Shown here: piece by piece, positions 63,877-64,000 of the stretch | How the letters are laid out: each line of letters opens with the position of its first letter | Numbering within the stretch: the first letter of the stretch is position 1 | Assembly: GCA_963920705.1 (NCBI GenBank) | Contig: OY987225.1 | Span: 15,022,829 to 15,086,828, forward strand | Reading direction: 5' to 3' | Source of the DNA: Odiellus spinosus | Taxonomy: Eukaryota; Arthropoda; Arachnida; Opiliones; Phalangiidae | DNA length: 64,000 nucleotides | The notes under the pieces: model-generated | What the model was told of the DNA's origin: nothing | Database searches by the model: none | Seen by the model: the letters and a program-made list of their open reading frames with translations, nothing else | Translations under genes and position numbers: made by a program

Positions 63877-64000
63877 CAATCTAAAATATTTACTGATATT
63901 GGGTGAAATTTCTAGGGATTCTTTAGCAACTACATGAGGTGAAATGATTTAAAAGTCCAAGGCTTACACGCTATGCTATAGTGGCTATGCAGTATGCTCT
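63876..64000 (+). repeat. 5' region of the Kolobok gene, second copy (cut by window end)
   Basis: Nearly identical to 62,170-62,290, with a 7-base insertion near the window end (GCAGTATGCTCT against GCTCT). It starts abruptly inside exon 5, so a second, head-to-tail copy of the gene probably continues beyond 64,000. Confidence 0.9.

Overview
The window is an AT-rich, intron-bearing, repeat-dominated stretch of an animal genome. Scattered TTAGG/CCTAA-like runs (near 25,120, 38,040, 45,370 and 60,130) and the mix of Penelope, Ty3/Gypsy, Kolobok, MULE and Polinton sequences suggest an arthropod, probably an insect. The species cannot be read from the sequence. I see no convincing ordinary host gene. 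Nearly every coding stretch belongs to a mobile element or its remains.

Layout. 1-1,503 is the end of a large repeat that returns almost identically at 14,336-15,838. Between the two copies lie a LINE 3' fragment, a Penelope element (about 3,600-6,200) set inside a diverged minisatellite, an 18-bp minisatellite of about 64 units (6,384-7,626), a 1.6-kb foldback element (8,924-10,520), a roughly 100-bp satellite (10,570-13,135) and a smaller foldback (13,220-13,720).

16.5-25.0 kb carries two related minus-strand MULE-type transposon genes. They have a shared N-terminal domain, a MULE transposase core, a SWIM zinc finger (second copy) and a C-terminal Ulp1-like cysteine protease. A third, decayed copy at 32.2-35.25 kb supports the splice sites of the first. 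28.8-32.1 kb is a head-to-head inverted duplication carrying two differently deleted copies of a DDE/SWIM transposase gene.

Three copies of one large element with shared ends lie at 25,064-27,860, 54,842-57,735 and, inverted, 41,397-45,440. The third splits a second Penelope element; the second splits sequence whose uninterrupted version is near 1,610. Asymmetric terminal inverted repeats, a 3' hairpin and no clear target duplication resemble Helentron-type rolling-circle elements.

46.06-54.35 kb is a satellite with a roughly 510-bp higher-order unit, into which a Ty3/Gypsy element (46,878-53,072) was inserted and then lost its 5' end. This element is the most unusual item: downstream of integrase its pol frame reads into a methyl-CpG-binding-like (MBD/TAM) domain, followed by a 3' ORF ending in a CCHC zinc knuckle. 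A fragment of Polinton-type DNA polymerase B sits inside the integrase, flanked by a 69-bp duplication.

The right end holds a 2-kb foldback (58,551-60,585) and a THAP-Kolobok transposase gene whose five exons join with consistent phases (62,382-63,876). Its last exon is cut by a repeat of its own 5' region, suggesting a head-to-tail duplication that continues past the window. Several small MITE-like elements are scattered throughout, some with exact target duplications or empty sites inside the window.
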